Numbered from the stretch's first letter, positions 18,172-28,224 are shown. The stretch is DNA of 64,000 nt from Oxalobacteraceae bacterium (GCA_947374865.1 CANCDR010000005.1:62001-126000), one strand, 5' to 3'. Numbers and translations are program-made. Notes: generated from the letters alone by a model not told the origin.

Positions 18172-18879
18172 CTACTTGATGGATGGTGCTGCTTTATTGG
18201 CAGCTGAATGAAGAAGATGCAATGCTGGCCGGGACTCGGCAATTTCTGCTGATGTACTACTGTCACTGGGAAGATAACTCTGCAGCAGCCGCTCGAAGCC
18301 GATTTGCGCCCGATCCACTGCGCCAGGGCGTTTGATGAAGCGGGCATCGTGATGCAGTGCCAGTACCAGACCATACATTTCGAACACCAGCTGCATGGGA
18401 TCGGTGTCGCTACGCAGATGGCCTAATTCTCTAGCCTGCTCGACACAACGCAGTAAGGCGTTTTGCCATGCCAGCACCATGTCGATTAAGGCTTCGCGAA
18501 TCGCTCCGGGCCGGTCATCGTATTCCACCGCACCGCTGATATAAATACAGCCGGAAGCGATTTCTACCGTGACCCGTCTGACCCAATGGGCAAACATGGC
18601 CTGTAAGCGCGGCAGACCGCGCACTTCGCGCATGCTGGGATAGAACACTTCTTGTTCGAACTGATGATGGTAGAGCTTGAGCACTTCAATCTGCAAATCT
18701 TCGCGTGAACCGAAATGGGCAAACACGCCAGATTTACTCATGCACATTTTATCGGCCAATAAACCGATCGTCAGTCCTTCGAGGCCGTCACGACTGGCTA
18801 AATCGAGGGCGACATCAAGAATAGCCGCTCGCGTGAGCTCGCCTTTGCGCATAAATTTTGGACTTGAATTAGACTGCAT
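18172..18879 (-). CDS. TetR-family regulator of the adjacent beta-oxidation operon
   Basis: TetR-type repressor of 235 residues. The N-terminal helix-turn-helix is visible at about residues 12-60 (TRAAILDVALDLASRDG, then LADKMCMSKSGVFAHFGSRE). The rest is a variable ligand-binding helical domain ending in a Ser-rich tail. It is the first gene of the leftward transcription unit, 14 bases before the acyl-CoA dehydrogenase gene, so it probably represses its own operon and is released by an acyl-CoA. That ligand is inferred from context. A good promoter and a palindrome lie just upstream (18939-18975). Confidence 0.9.
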   Translation of the reverse strand: MQSNSSPKFMRKGELTRAAILDVALDLASRDGLEGLTIGLLADKMCMSKSGVFAHFGSREDLQIEVLKLYHHQFEQEVFYPSMREVRGLPRLQAMFAHWVRRVTVEIASGCIYISGAVEYDDRPGAIREALIDMVLAWQNALLRCVEQARELGHLRSDTDPMQLVFEMYGLVLALHHDARFIKRPGAVDRAQIGFERLLQSYLPSDSSTSAEIAESRPALHLLHSAANKAAPSIK

Positions 18880-18938
18880 AGTGAAACAAACTCATCCTGT
18901 ATCGGGTCCGGCACGCCGGGGGATTGTCCGCAAATCGA

Positions 18939-18975
18939 ACGTACGTACTATTATGCACTGATGGAGGAATGTCAA
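18939..18975 (-). promoter_or_regulatory. Promoter and candidate operator of the TetR/beta-oxidation operon
   Basis: On the minus strand TTGACA (18975-18970) is followed after 17 bases by AATAGT (18952-18947), a good sigma-70 -35 and a fair -10. Immediately downstream is the perfect palindrome ACGTACGT (18946-18939), placed where a repressor would block transcription. A partial copy, TACGTAC, occurs near 19014-19020. Confidence 0.5.
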
Positions 18976-19079
18976 TCCAGAATTGGGCAATAAATCTAGA
19001 GGAAAAAGTCAAATACGTACAATCATGCTGACGAAATGTTGCACCTGGCTTGGCGTGCCAGCCTTACGTTATGAAAAAG

Positions 19080-19448
19080 CTAATATTGATCCAACAAACG
19101 GCGATCGCGTTTGGTCGGGCGACTTTTCAGTTCAGCCGTCGGTTCACGGAAGTAGCGCCGCTCCTCCTCGATCTGCTGACGTTTGAGCAGACTGGCTTGG
19201 GTTTCACGGTACATTAACTGCGCGACGCTAGCCGAACCCCGATGGTCGGATAATAGCAGTACCTCGACCTCCCAGCGGGTAGCGCCGTTATCGATCTCCA
19301 GCACGTCGCCGATCTTGAGCGCCTGCGCCGGTTTGACGCGCACTTCGTTACAGCGCACCTTGCCATGATCGACGGCGCCCGTAGCCAGACTTCGCGTCTT
19401 AAAAAAGCGCGCGGCCCAACACCATTTATCTATTCGCAGACCTTGCAT
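19080..19448 (-). CDS. S4-domain RNA-binding protein (Hsp15-like)
   Basis: A 122-residue protein beginning with an S4 domain: LRIDKWCWAARFFKTRSLAT, then VRCNEVRVKPAQALKIGD. This matches heat-shock protein 15 (HslR), which binds stalled 50S subunits carrying peptidyl-tRNA. The C-terminal half is charged and Arg-rich (RQQIEEERRYF to RPTKRDRR), typical for the family. It starts 8 bases after the clsB stop, so it is probably the last gene of that leftward unit. Confidence 0.88.
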   Translation of the reverse strand: MQGLRIDKWCWAARFFKTRSLATGAVDHGKVRCNEVRVKPAQALKIGDVLEIDNGATRWEVEVLLLSDHRGSASVAQLMYRETQASLLKRQQIEEERRYFREPTAELKSRPTKRDRRLLDQY

Positions 19449-19456
19449 GTCCTACC

Positions 19457-20623
19457 CTACTCCGTATATTTTCCCCAACTTATCAGTCGCAGAATATTTT
19501 TATAAATCAGATACGCCATGCCATACCAGAGTCGTTTATACCAGACGATGTTGTCATAATCCTGCGCATTCACAACGACACCATCGGCAATCGCACGCAG
19601 GATTTCGTCGCGCAAGGCGCCGCTAAAGGCGGCGTCCCGCACCACGATATTGGCCTCTTGATTAACGAATAGCGATAAGCCGTCATAATTGCTCGACCCC
19701 AGCGTTGCCCAGTCGCCGTCAACGACCGCGACCTTGCCATGTAATTGGGTCTTGCGATATTCAATGATCTTCACGCCATGTGCGAGCAGCTTGGGATAGT
19801 AAGACTGCGCCACAGCGTCCTGCAAACGGAACTGGCCTACCCCTAACAGCAGGATCACTTCAACGCCGCGTGAGGCAGCACGCGAGAGCGCATCGCGCAG
19901 TTTGCGTCCCGGTGCAAAATAGGGATTGGCGAGGATGGCCTGATTGCGTGCCTGACCCAGGGCCTGTAGATAGGCGCGTTGTATCGTGCGCCGATTACGC
20001 AGATTATCGCGCACCACCAGACTGGCCAACATCGGCCCACTCAGATCATTGACGACCGCCGGACGTCGGTACCGTAGCAGTTCCCAGCGCTGATGCAAAC
20101 GCAGCGGACCCAAGCGCAGCCAGTGACTAGCGGCCTCCTGATGAATCTGCGTCACCAGCGGACCGGCAATGCGGGCAGCGATATCCCAGCGCGGTGCTGG
20201 TAGCAAGGCATGCGAATCATCGTCAGCGTGTAAATCGTCGACAATATTAAGCCCGCCCAGAAAAGCTAGTTTCCAGTCGAGCACCACGATCTTGCGATGC
20301 GTGCGGGCGATACCGCGTCTGAACCAGGGATTAAAAATACGGCATTGCACGCCAGCGCTCAGCAGTTCCGACTGCAGCTGCGCGGATTGTTCATTGCCTG
20401 TACCGACCCAGTCGACGATGACGTTGACGACCACGCCGCGTCTGGCCGCCTGCATGAGCGCCGCCTTGATCAGCTGACCTGTTTCATCCGCCTCGAAAAT
20501 ATACGTTTCAAGAAAAATTTCTTGCTCGGCTGCGTTAATAGCCAGCAGAAGGGCAGGAAAAAAATCGGCGCCATTCACCAGCAATTGAATCTGATTATTC
20601 GCACTGAATTTAATCGAACTCAT
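19457..20623 (-). CDS. clsB: Cardiolipin synthase B-type phospholipase D protein
   Basis: Two-domain phospholipase D superfamily enzyme of 388 residues. Both HKD catalytic motifs are present: HRKIVVLDW in the first half and HGKVAVVDGDWATLGSSN in the second. ClsB makes cardiolipin from phosphatidylglycerol (and phosphatidylethanolamine) at the inner membrane. It lacks the two N-terminal membrane helices of ClsA, as expected for ClsB, and has a hydrophobic patch near the C-terminus (RLWYGMAYLIYKN). The neighbouring EEP-family gene mirrors the E. coli ybhP-clsB arrangement. Confidence 0.9.
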   Translation of the reverse strand: MSSIKFSANNQIQLLVNGADFFPALLLAINAAEQEIFLETYIFEADETGQLIKAALMQAARRGVVVNVIVDWVGTGNEQSAQLQSELLSAGVQCRIFNPWFRRGIARTHRKIVVLDWKLAFLGGLNIVDDLHADDDSHALLPAPRWDIAARIAGPLVTQIHQEAASHWLRLGPLRLHQRWELLRYRRPAVVNDLSGPMLASLVVRDNLRNRRTIQRAYLQALGQARNQAILANPYFAPGRKLRDALSRAASRGVEVILLLGVGQFRLQDAVAQSYYPKLLAHGVKIIEYRKTQLHGKVAVVDGDWATLGSSNYDGLSLFVNQEANIVVRDAAFSGALRDEILRAIADGVVVNAQDYDNIVWYKRLWYGMAYLIYKNILRLISWGKYTE

Positions 20624-20659
20624 AGGTGGCTGGCTTCATCGACCAAATAAATTTTGATT

Positions 20660-21511
20660 CTACCCCATCACTTGCAAAGTCAATGGCAAAGTCAGCCTGA
20701 GCGTCGCAACGATGGGGGCATGGTCCGACAGACGCGCCCACTGCGCACCATGCAAGACCTCGGCCGCCTCAACCTCAAAGCCGCGCACATAAATACGATC
20801 GAGTCGCAGCAAGGGCATGGCGGCGGGAAAAGTACGGGCTGGCTTACTTTGCATCTTGCGACCTTTTAGCCGGTTCAGCAAGGAGGCCAATCCCACGCCA
20901 CGACTGCTTTGATCGAAGACTTCCTGAACACCGATTTGCGCTCGCAAGTCTGAGCTCAGGCGATCGCCCCAGTCATTAAAGTCTCCGGCAATGATCACCG
21001 GTGCAGGCTGTGGCGCGCAGACCTTGACGGCCTCAATCAGCGCCGCCGCCTGACGCTTGCGCCCGCCCGCAAATAAACCGAGATGCACCACAAAACAATG
21101 TATCTCTACCTGTGTTTGCGGGCATTGCAGAACGCAATGCAGAATGCCGCGTTCTTCGTAGGCGTGATCGGAAATATCCTGATTTGACATCGACAGAATC
21201 GGCAGACTGCTCAGTAGCGCGTTGCCGTGATGGCCATGGTCGTACACCGCGTTTTCACCGTAGGCGACGTGATGCGATTCACCTGCCAGAAAATCATGCT
21301 GAGATTGCTGCGGCCAGTGTGCCTCAGCGTTGGGCAGGGCATCTGACGCGTAGCGCAGAGCATGCAAGTCATGCCGTCCCTGCACCTCTTGCAGGAAAAC
21401 GATATCGGCCTGCAGTTCGCCGATGGCTTTTTTGAGCGCCAACACCCGTGGTCGATTACCAAACGAGGTCACGCCCTTGTGAATATTGTACGTCGCGATG
21501 CGTAGTTTCAT
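20660..21511 (-). CDS. Endonuclease/exonuclease/phosphatase-family protein (YbhP-like)
   Basis: EEP-fold metallohydrolase of 283 residues. Family landmarks are visible: ATYNIHKG at the N-terminus, the Glu in FLQEVQGR, VIIAGDFNDW and the C-terminal SDHAPI. It resembles YbhP, encoded next to clsB in E. coli, whose substrate is not firmly known; a phospholipid head-group or nucleic acid role is possible. It lies 36 bases upstream of clsB and is probably in the same transcript. Confidence 0.88.
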   Translation of the reverse strand: MKLRIATYNIHKGVTSFGNRPRVLALKKAIGELQADIVFLQEVQGRHDLHALRYASDALPNAEAHWPQQSQHDFLAGESHHVAYGENAVYDHGHHGNALLSSLPILSMSNQDISDHAYEERGILHCVLQCPQTQVEIHCFVVHLGLFAGGRKRQAAALIEAVKVCAPQPAPVIIAGDFNDWGDRLSSDLRAQIGVQEVFDQSSRGVGLASLLNRLKGRKMQSKPARTFPAAMPLLRLDRIYVRGFEVEAAEVLHGAQWARLSDHAPIVATLRLTLPLTLQVMG

Positions 21512-21587
21512 TCAGCCATTATAGTGGCGTTCAATACGTTGGACAGATCAACAGAAAGGAAATTGCGTTGGCAATGCGTTGACAAGT

Positions 21588-22058
21588 CTAGAACGCCGCA
21601 TGACCGGGAAGCTGCAGAATAGCTTCTGCATTGGAGGGCGAAAAGCATTGGTCGGCTGCGCTGCGATAATCGAGCCAGCGATAGGCAATATGTTCACGCG
21701 GTGCGAGGGTGATCTCGATCTCCCGCGGCACCAGTAAGCCGAACACATGCTCGGTATTGTGTGTCACGCCAGGTGCGTAGCGATGCCGCCAGACCGGGTA
21801 GATTTCATACACATTCGATAGCTGCCAGTCCCGCAAATTTTGTAGCGGCACCGACAGCCCTGCACCGACTGCAATGCCGGTCTCTTCGAAGACTTCCCGC
21901 ACAGCCGTTTGCTGCAGCGGTTCATCCAACGCATCGAGCGATCCCGTGACAGACTGCCAAAAACTCGGCCGGTCGGCGCGTTCGATCAGCAAGACTTGCA
22001 GATCGGCCGTGTAAATAACCACCAGCACGGATTGCGGGATTTTATGCGCCGCCGTCAT
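21588..22058 (-). CDS. nudB: Dihydroneopterin triphosphate pyrophosphatase
   Basis: Nudix hydrolase of 156 residues. The Nudix box is complete: G-x5-E-x7-REVFEETGI, starting at GSLDALDE. NudB removes pyrophosphate from dihydroneopterin triphosphate in folate synthesis. Context supports the call, since it sits 14 bases downstream of aspS in a layout common in betaproteobacteria. It starts MTAAHKIPQSVLVVIYT. Confidence 0.88.
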   Translation of the reverse strand: MTAAHKIPQSVLVVIYTADLQVLLIERADRPSFWQSVTGSLDALDEPLQQTAVREVFEETGIAVGAGLSVPLQNLRDWQLSNVYEIYPVWRHRYAPGVTHNTEHVFGLLVPREIEITLAPREHIAYRWLDYRSAADQCFSPSNAEAILQLPGHAAF

Positions 22059-22072
22059 CTCAGCTACCGCTA

Positions 22073-23866
22073 TCAGACTTCAATCGAACGCACACGAATA
22101 TGCAGTTCTTTCAACTGCTTCTCATCCACTGGGGAAGGCGCTTGCGTCAACAGACATTGGGCACGCTGGGTTTTCGGGAAGGCGATCACGTCGCGAATCG
22201 ATTCGGCACCAGTCATCATTGTGACGATACGATCCAGTCCGAACGCCAGACCGCCATGCGGTGGCGCGCCGTACTGCAAAGCGTCGAGCAGGAAACCGAA
22301 TTTTTGCTGTGCTTCTTCGTCACCGATCTTGAGCGCCCGGAAAACCTTACTCTGCACATCCGCACGATGGATACGCACTGAGCCGCCACCGAGTTCCCAG
22401 CCATTCAAGACCATATCGTAGGCCTTGGCAATGCACTTACCCGGATCGGTTTCAAGATAATCTTCATGGCCGTCTTGCGGCGCGGTGAAGGGATGATGGC
22501 AGGCAGTCCAGCGCTGATTGGTTTCGTCGAACTCAAACATCGGGAAGTCGATCACCCACAATGGCTTCCAGGCGTCTTCGAGCAGATTATTTTTCTTGCC
22601 GAAGTCAGAGTGGCCGATTTTGACGCGCAGCGCGCCGATGGCGTCATTGACGACCTTGGCGCGGTCAGCACCAAAGAAAATCAGGTCGCCATCCTGTGCA
22701 CCGGTTTGCGCGATGATCTGCGCCAAAGCGGCATCATGCAAATTCTTGACGATCGGCGACTGCAAGCCTTCACGGCCTTTGTCTTTTTCATTGACCTTGA
22801 TGTAAGCCAGACCCTTGGCGCCGTAGATGGCGACGAACTGGGTATAGGCATCAATCTCGGAGCGCGGCATGGCCGCACCGCCTGGCACACGCAAGCCGAC
22901 GACGCGGCCGTTTTCCATCGTCGCCGCACCCGAGAAGACCTTGAATTCGACATCCTTCATGACCTCGGTGAGATCGGTAAATTCCAGCTTGACGCGCATG
23001 TCCGGTTTGTCGGAACCGTAGCTATGCATGGCGGTGGCGTAACCCATGACCGGGAAAGGATTCGGCAGGTCGATATCGAGCGTCTTTTTAAACACCAGAC
23101 GCAGCATGCCTTCGAACATGTCACGAATTTCCTGCTCCGACATGAACGATGTTTCGCAGTCGATCTGGGTAAATTCGGGCTGACGGTCGGCGCGCAAATC
23201 TTCGTCGCGGAAGCATTTGGTGATTTGATAATAGCGGTCGAAGTTGGCCACCATGAGTAATTGTTTGAACAGCTGCGGCGACTGTGGCAGAGCGAAAAAA
23301 CTGCCCGCATTCACGCGTGAAGGCACCAGATAATCGCGTGCGCCTTCCGGGGTCGATTTTGTCAGCATCGGTGTTTCGATATCGATGAAGCCGTTTTCGT
23401 CGAGGAATTTACGCACTTCCATCGTCACCTTGTAACGCAGGCGCAGATTATTCTGCATCTGCGGACGGCGCAAATCGAGTACGCGATGCGTCAGACGGGT
23501 GGTTTCGGAGAGGTTATCGTCATCCAGCTGGAACGGCGGCGTGACTGACGGATTGAGGACTTCCAGCTCATGTGCCAAGACTTCGATTTTGCCTGACTTC
23601 AGATTGGCATTGGTGGTGCCTTCCGGACGGTGACGCACCAAGCCGGTAATGCGCAGACAGAATTCATTACGCACCGATTCAGCGGCGGCAAACACGCCGG
23701 CACGATCCGGATCGCAGACCACCTGCACCAAACCTTCGCGGTCGCGCAGGTCGATAAAAATAACCCCGCCATGGTCGCGCCGGCGATGTACCCAGCCGCA
23801 CAGGCTAACCGTTTTACCAAGGTGGGCTTCCGTAACGAGACCACAATAATCCGAGCGCATAGACAT
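22073..23866 (-). CDS. aspS: Aspartyl-tRNA synthetase, probably non-discriminating
   Basis: Class II synthetase of 597 residues that charges tRNA-Asp. An OB-fold anticodon domain ([21 protein letters not shown]), a catalytic core with motif 2 [20 protein letters not shown] and motif 3 [13 protein letters not shown], and a GAD insert are present. His32 in RRDHGG and the Gly in RPEGTTN are the residues associated with non-discriminating AspRS, which also forms Asp-tRNA(Asn) for amidation by GatCAB; E. coli AspRS has Leu and Lys there. This specificity is inferred from known determinants. It sits between the DUF502 and nudB genes. Confidence 0.96.
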   Translation of the reverse strand: MSMRSDYCGLVTEAHLGKTVSLCGWVHRRRDHGGVIFIDLRDREGLVQVVCDPDRAGVFAAAESVRNEFCLRITGLVRHRPEGTTNANLKSGKIEVLAHELEVLNPSVTPPFQLDDDNLSETTRLTHRVLDLRRPQMQNNLRLRYKVTMEVRKFLDENGFIDIETPMLTKSTPEGARDYLVPSRVNAGSFFALPQSPQLFKQLLMVANFDRYYQITKCFRDEDLRADRQPEFTQIDCETSFMSEQEIRDMFEGMLRLVFKKTLDIDLPNPFPVMGYATAMHSYGSDKPDMRVKLEFTDLTEVMKDVEFKVFSGAATMENGRVVGLRVPGGAAMPRSEIDAYTQFVAIYGAKGLAYIKVNEKDKGREGLQSPIVKNLHDAALAQIIAQTGAQDGDLIFFGADRAKVVNDAIGALRVKIGHSDFGKKNNLLEDAWKPLWVIDFPMFEFDETNQRWTACHHPFTAPQDGHEDYLETDPGKCIAKAYDMVLNGWELGGGSVRIHRADVQSKVFRALKIGDEEAQQKFGFLLDALQYGAPPHGGLAFGLDRIVTMMTGAESIRDVIAFPKTQRAQCLLTQAPSPVDEKQLKELHIRVRSIEV

Positions 23867-23916
23867 AATCAGTTTCCAGTATTTTCAGGTTCTTTGTTCA
23901 GAGCGAGGCAGCGGCC

Positions 23917-24552
23917 TTACTCGGGTGAGGCCGGGGTAATCAGCAGTGCTGCTTTTTGCGGCACATGCTCGGGCGCGACCACGCCCATCGAGACAATATA
24001 TTTGAGTGCAGCATCGACATCCATATCGAGTTCAATCGCATCTTCGCGTTTCATCATCAGAAAAAAACCGGAGGTCGGATTCGGTGTCGTCGGTACATAG
24101 ACGCTGATGTAATCGCCTGGCAGATGATTTTTGACGTCGCCGCCTGGAACACCGGTCAGGAAAGCGATGGTCCAGCAGCCGGCATGCGGATACTGCACCA
24201 GCATAGCCTTGCGAAACGCATTGCCAGAAGAAGAAAACAGCGTGTCAGATACCTGCTTGACGCTCGAATAAATCGTATTGACGAAAGGGATGCGTTCCAG
24301 CAGTGATTCCCAAAGCCGCACGACCTGCTTACCGAAAAAATTACGCGCAGCCAGCCCGGTGAGAAAAATCGTCACGACTGTCAGGATGGTACCGAGGCCG
24401 AGAATATGAAAGCCAAACAAGGCCTCCGGACGCCATTGCACCGGCAGCAGCAGCAGAGACTGATCCATGGTGCCGATGATCAGATTCAGTACCCACAGCG
24501 TTATCGCCAGGGGCACCAGAATCAGCAAGCCGGTAATGAAGTATTTGCGCAT
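23917..24552 (-). CDS. DUF502 inner-membrane protein
   Basis: A 211-residue membrane protein of the DUF502 family. Two N-terminal hydrophobic helices (YFITGLLILVPLAITLWVL and LGTILTVVTIFLTGLAA) flank a short loop, and the remaining soluble part contains the conserved PFVNTIYSSVKQ and YISVYVPTTPNPTSGF. The family is widespread and functionally uncharacterised. It is encoded between fmdB-like and aspS genes, 50 bases before aspS, a common betaproteobacterial order. Confidence 0.88.
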   Translation of the reverse strand: MRKYFITGLLILVPLAITLWVLNLIIGTMDQSLLLLPVQWRPEALFGFHILGLGTILTVVTIFLTGLAARNFFGKQVVRLWESLLERIPFVNTIYSSVKQVSDTLFSSSGNAFRKAMLVQYPHAGCWTIAFLTGVPGGDVKNHLPGDYISVYVPTTPNPTSGFFLMMKREDAIELDMDVDAALKYIVSMGVVAPEHVPQKAALLITPASPE

Positions 24553-24568
24553 CGTGATGTCTCCGTTC

Positions 24569-24925
24569 CTAGGTGGCCGAAGGGGTGCCGCCGGAAGATT
24601 CGGATTTGGTCGCTGCCGGCGCGGCTGGGGTCGCTGGGGTGCTGGAAGCGGCCGGCGCGGCCGACGCTGTCGATTCGCTGGTGCTACCAGTCGTCGTGGG
24701 TGCCGACGATTCAGTACTCGAGCTGGTGCCAGGTGCGGCTTGTCCGCCGCGGAAATCCGTCACATACCAGCCGGTGCCTTTCAATTGAAAGCCGGCGGCA
24801 GTCAGCTGCTTCTTGAAGCTGGGCTTGCCACAGGAGGGGCAATCCGTGAGCGGTGCATCGGACATCTTTTGCAAGGCATCCTTGGCAAACCCGCACTCTT
24901 CACAGCGGTAGGCGTAAATTGGCAT
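24569..24925 (-). CDS. FmdB-family zinc-ribbon protein with low-complexity tail
   Basis: A 118-residue protein starting MPIYAYRCEECG, with CxxC pairs at CEEC and CPSC forming a putative zinc ribbon of the FmdB/CxxC_CXXC_SSSS family. The core continues to GFQLKGTGWYVTDF, then a tail of about 50 residues made almost only of Ala, Ser, Thr, Pro and Gly. FmdB was named in methylotrophs as a putative regulator, but the general function is unknown. The start is placed at 24925, where homology begins. Probably co-transcribed with the DUF502 gene (16-base gap). Confidence 0.88.
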   Translation of the reverse strand: MPIYAYRCEECGFAKDALQKMSDAPLTDCPSCGKPSFKKQLTAAGFQLKGTGWYVTDFRGGQAAPGTSSSTESSAPTTTGSTSESTASAAPAASSTPATPAAPAATKSESSGGTPSAT

Positions 24926-25036
24926 TTCAAATTCCCGGGAAATCTTGTACAACCTGCGATTATAAGGCTTTTCAGTCGATATCTTCTAGATTGCGGCATT
25001 CGAAGCGCGACTTCACGCGTCCCTGGCCACGCAGCC

Positions 25037-26620
25037 TCAGTTGAACTCGGCCAGCCGCAGCAAAAGCTGGAGCAATAATCCACCCGCCAAGACGCCGCCG
25101 CCAAAGTACAGCACGAAGTTAAACAGCCGATTCGTACGCTGTTGTTCAGCCAATAATAAACGTAGCAAACTGTCATCGCGCTCAACCGGCGCACTCAGGC
25201 GGGTGAGGGCCTGATGCGCCAGTCGTGGCAATTGCGGCAAGAGCTGGCTCATGTGCGGCGCTTCGATTTGGATCTGCGCCAGCAGGCCGCGCCAGCCGAA
25301 CTGCTCACTCATCCAGCGTTCCAGGAAGGGCTTGGCAGTCTGCCAGAGATCGAGATCGGGATCTAACTGGCGCCCCAGACCTTCAATATTGAGCAGCGTT
25401 TTTTGCAGCAGCACCAGCTGTGGCTGAACCTCGATATTAAAGCGCCGGGAAGTCTGAAACAGACGCAGCAGCACCTGTCCGAAGGAGATATCGCTTAAAG
25501 GCCGGTCAAAAATCGGTTCGCAGCAGGCCCGCACGGCAGATTCGAGTTCATCAACCCGGGTTCCTTTGGGCGCCCAGCCGGATTCAATATGGGCCTGAGC
25601 CACACGTTTGTAGTCACGCTGAAAAAACGCCAGAAAATTCTGCGCCAGATAATCTTTATCGAAATCCGTGAGCGTGCCAACGATGCCAAAATCGAGCGCA
25701 ATATACTGCCCAAGCGTTTGCGGTTCGATCGACACGAGGATATTCCCCGGATGCATATCGGCGTGAAAGAAACCATCCCGAAAGACCTGGGTGAAGAAAA
25801 TTTCCACGCCCTCGCGCGAGAGTTTTTTCATGTCCACGCCGGCCGCGACCAACTGCTCGCGCTGCGATATCGGTATGCCATTCATGCGCTGCATCGTGAT
25901 CACCGATTCGGCGCAATAGTCCCAAATCATCTCCGGCACCGCCAATAAATCGGACGCCGCGAAATTGCGTCGCAGTTGGCTGCCGTTGGCAGCTTCGCGC
26001 ATCAGATCGAGTTCGTCATGCAGATATTTATCAAATTCGCTGACCACTTCACGCGCCTTGAGCCGTTTGCCGTCGGCCCACAGTCGCTCAATCAGACTGG
26101 CTGCGCTATGCATTAAGGCGACGTCGTCACCGATCGATTTTTTCATCCCCGGACGCAGCACTTTCACCGCCACCTTCCGGCCATCCTTGAGCACCGCAAA
26201 GTGCACCTGGGCGATCGAGGCCGAGGCGACCGGCACCCGCTCAAATTCGGCGAATAAGACATCCGGATGCGCGCCCAGTGAGCGCTCGATCTGCGCTATC
26301 GCCAGTGCGCTGTCAAAGGGCGGCACACGGTCCTGTAAAAAACTCAGCTCTTCTGCAATATCGAGCGGCACCAGATCGCGCCGGGTCGATAGCACCTGAC
26401 CCAGCTTGACGAAGATCGGCCCCAGCTCTTCGAGCGCCCGTCGCAAACGCACGCCGCGCGGTGCACGCAGATCGCGCAAAATAAGGAGTTTGCACAGCAG
26501 ACGCACGAGCAGCGGGCCCTTCCTGCCATTCTCATTCAGGGCGGACAGAATAATGTCGTCCAGCCCATAGCGCAGGCTCACACGAAGGATGCGCAACAGG
26601 CGGATTAATTTCCAGGGCAT
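25037..26620 (-). CDS. ubiB: Ubiquinone biosynthesis kinase-like protein UbiB
   Basis: ABC1/ADCK atypical kinase-like protein of 527 residues needed for ubiquinone synthesis, acting as an ATPase on membrane-bound coenzyme Q intermediates. The KxGQ motif is [11 protein letters not shown], followed by the lysine of VAVKVLRPG and [11 protein letters not shown] with ALDFGIVG as metal-binding region. Two hydrophobic helices close the protein ([19 protein letters not shown]). Its start overlaps the end of ubiJ by 16 bases, indicating translational coupling. Confidence 0.95.
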   Translation of the reverse strand: MPWKLIRLLRILRVSLRYGLDDIILSALNENGRKGPLLVRLLCKLLILRDLRAPRGVRLRRALEELGPIFVKLGQVLSTRRDLVPLDIAEELSFLQDRVPPFDSALAIAQIERSLGAHPDVLFAEFERVPVASASIAQVHFAVLKDGRKVAVKVLRPGMKKSIGDDVALMHSAASLIERLWADGKRLKAREVVSEFDKYLHDELDLMREAANGSQLRRNFAASDLLAVPEMIWDYCAESVITMQRMNGIPISQREQLVAAGVDMKKLSREGVEIFFTQVFRDGFFHADMHPGNILVSIEPQTLGQYIALDFGIVGTLTDFDKDYLAQNFLAFFQRDYKRVAQAHIESGWAPKGTRVDELESAVRACCEPIFDRPLSDISFGQVLLRLFQTSRRFNIEVQPQLVLLQKTLLNIEGLGRQLDPDLDLWQTAKPFLERWMSEQFGWRGLLAQIQIEAPHMSQLLPQLPRLAHQALTRLSAPVERDDSLLRLLLAEQQRTNRLFNFVLYFGGGVLAGGLLLQLLLRLAEFN

Positions 26621-27198
26621 CGTTGTTCCAGTTTTTGTAATCGTTTTTGCAGGCGTTCGGCATCATCGCGCAGGCGGCTCACTTCCAGCGCCAGTTCAGC
26701 GACCGCGGGCGGACGTATGAGCAGCGGATTTTCTTCGGTCAGATAGTCGATGATATTGTCTGTCAGACTCTGACGAGTCGCCTTGGCTGTCTGCGCCAGA
26801 GAACGCGCGCCGGCCACGATGCGCACGGCAGGAATATCCCCCACCCACTGCGCCAGATCTGATTCTGCATCCCAGTGCAGCGTCTGCATGAGCTGGGCAA
26901 TACAGCTGGCCAGTTCGGCATCGCCTTCAATGCGCACAAAGGCAAAGGCCCGCTCGGGATTCTGAACCAGCAATGGCAGATCAGCCAGATTGAAGTGAAT
27001 CGTGACGTCGGCACTGTCTGTTTCAGTGCCTGCTTCGAGCATGCCGTCGGCACTGATTTTGAGCAGGATGGCCAGAGCACCCACATCCAGACAGGCGCGT
27101 TTGCCGCCGTGGGCAGCGAGTTTTTCGCGTGCCCAGCGTTCTTGCGCCAGCAGATGATTGATTGCCGCCACCAGCAAAGAGGGAGACCAAGAATTCAT
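26605..27198 (-). CDS. ubiJ: Ubiquinone biosynthesis accessory factor UbiJ (SCP2 domain)
   Basis: A 197-residue protein with an N-terminal SCP2 lipid-binding domain and a C-terminal coiled-coil ([20 protein letters not shown]). UbiJ with UbiK forms part of the soluble Ubi complex that carries late coenzyme Q intermediates. Position directly before ubiB, with 16 bases overlap, and nearby ubiE match the ubiE-ubiJ-ubiB cluster; here a Tim44-like gene sits between ubiE and ubiJ. Confidence 0.88.
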   Translation of the reverse strand: MNSWSPSLLVAAINHLLAQERWAREKLAAHGGKRACLDVGALAILLKISADGMLEAGTETDSADVTIHFNLADLPLLVQNPERAFAFVRIEGDAELASCIAQLMQTLHWDAESDLAQWVGDIPAVRIVAGARSLAQTAKATRQSLTDNIIDYLTEENPLLIRPPAVAELALEVSRLRDDAERLQKRLQKLEQRCPGN

Positions 27199-27210
27199 GG
27201 ATTTATGCCG

Positions 27211-27247
27211 AACAAAATAAAACCGCCCGTGAAGTCCACGGGCGGTT
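27211..27247 (-). terminator. Rho-independent terminator after the Tim44-like gene
   Basis: Reading leftward, ACCGCCCGTG (27246-27237) pairs perfectly with CACGGGCGGT (27231-27222) across a 5-base loop, followed by TTTTATTTTG. It lies between the Tim44-like gene and ubiJ, separating the ubiE/Tim44 unit from ubiJ-ubiB. Confidence 0.88.
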
Positions 27248-27274
27248 GCAAGTTTAACAGCGTCAGCCGTTTTT

Positions 27275-28216
27275 TTACGCTATTTGCTGTATCCCGGCCA
27301 AAACCCAGCCGCCCGAACCAGACATCGGCTTGGACAGGTTCCAGACTTCGGTAAAGGGTTCAGCGGCGCCTTCGGCGCTTTCCTTGATCAGGCCGGAGAA
27401 CTTCACGCTCGCCAGATGATGATCGCCCGACTGCTCAATACCGAGCATGTCTGCGTGCAGATTGATCACGTCGGTATTATTGGCGGTCGCACCGCGCTCG
27501 TCGAGCTGCATACGAATTTCAGCGAACATTTCCGGCGTGGTGAATTCGCGGATGTCACTCGCATCGGCCCGATCCCAGGCAGCCTGCAGACGGATGAAGT
27601 AAGTTTTGGCATTCCGCAGGAAGCCGGCCGTATCGAAATCGGCGGGCACACCGAAAGGCACAATCGGCGCGTTCGCTGCAGCAGCATCGAGCGCTGCCGG
27701 GCTGGCGGTAGAAGGTTCAATCCGCGAACCGATTTCCGGCGTCTGCGAATAGGCATGTGGCTGCGCCTGAGGCTGTGGTGCCGACTCATAGGCATACGGT
27801 GTTTGTGCGGCGTAGACCGGCGCATCGTCCTTACGACGGAACATGCGGAAGATGAAGAACCCCGCCATCACCAACAAACCGATCATCAGGATCGAGCCCA
27901 AGCCACTGGCCAGCGCGCCACCCATACCAAAATGCGAGAACAGTGCGCCCATGCCTAAACCCAGCAAGGCACCACCCAAAATGCCCTTCCATGGGCTAGG
28001 TGGTTTGATGGCCGGCGCAGGCGCTGCAGCGGGCGGTGCAGCCGGCCGTGCAGCCGATGTAGCCTGGTTGGAGGATTGTGTTGGTGCCTGGCGTGACACA
28101 CCTTGGGACTGCTTACCAAAGCTGCTGCCGCCGCCCATACGCTTGGCGTTCGCATCACCGATTACCATCGTCAGACTACTGGCTACCAATAACACCGCGA
28201 GTAAAAATTTTTTCAT
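27275..28216 (-). CDS. Tim44-like domain membrane protein
   Basis: A 313-residue protein with a signal or membrane segment (MKKFLLAVLLVASSLTMVIG), a Gly/Ser/Gln-rich linker (GGGSSFGKQSQGVSRQ), an Ala/Pro-rich stretch, one or two central helices (ALASGLGSILMIGLLVMAGFFIF) and a C-terminal Tim44-like domain from about residue 190 (FLRNAKTYFIRLQAAWD, then VWNLSKPM). Bacterial Tim44-like proteins are thought to act at the inner membrane; a role in ubiquinone synthesis is not shown. It lies 8 bases after ubiE and is probably co-transcribed with it. Confidence 0.85.
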   Translation of the reverse strand: MKKFLLAVLLVASSLTMVIGDANAKRMGGGSSFGKQSQGVSRQAPTQSSNQATSAARPAAPPAAAPAPAIKPPSPWKGILGGALLGLGMGALFSHFGMGGALASGLGSILMIGLLVMAGFFIFRMFRRKDDAPVYAAQTPYAYESAPQPQAQPHAYSQTPEIGSRIEPSTASPAALDAAAANAPIVPFGVPADFDTAGFLRNAKTYFIRLQAAWDRADASDIREFTTPEMFAEIRMQLDERGATANNTDVINLHADMLGIEQSGDHHLASVKFSGLIKESAEGAAEPFTEVWNLSKPMSGSGGWVLAGIQQIA

Positions 28217-28224
28217 CGTGCCTC

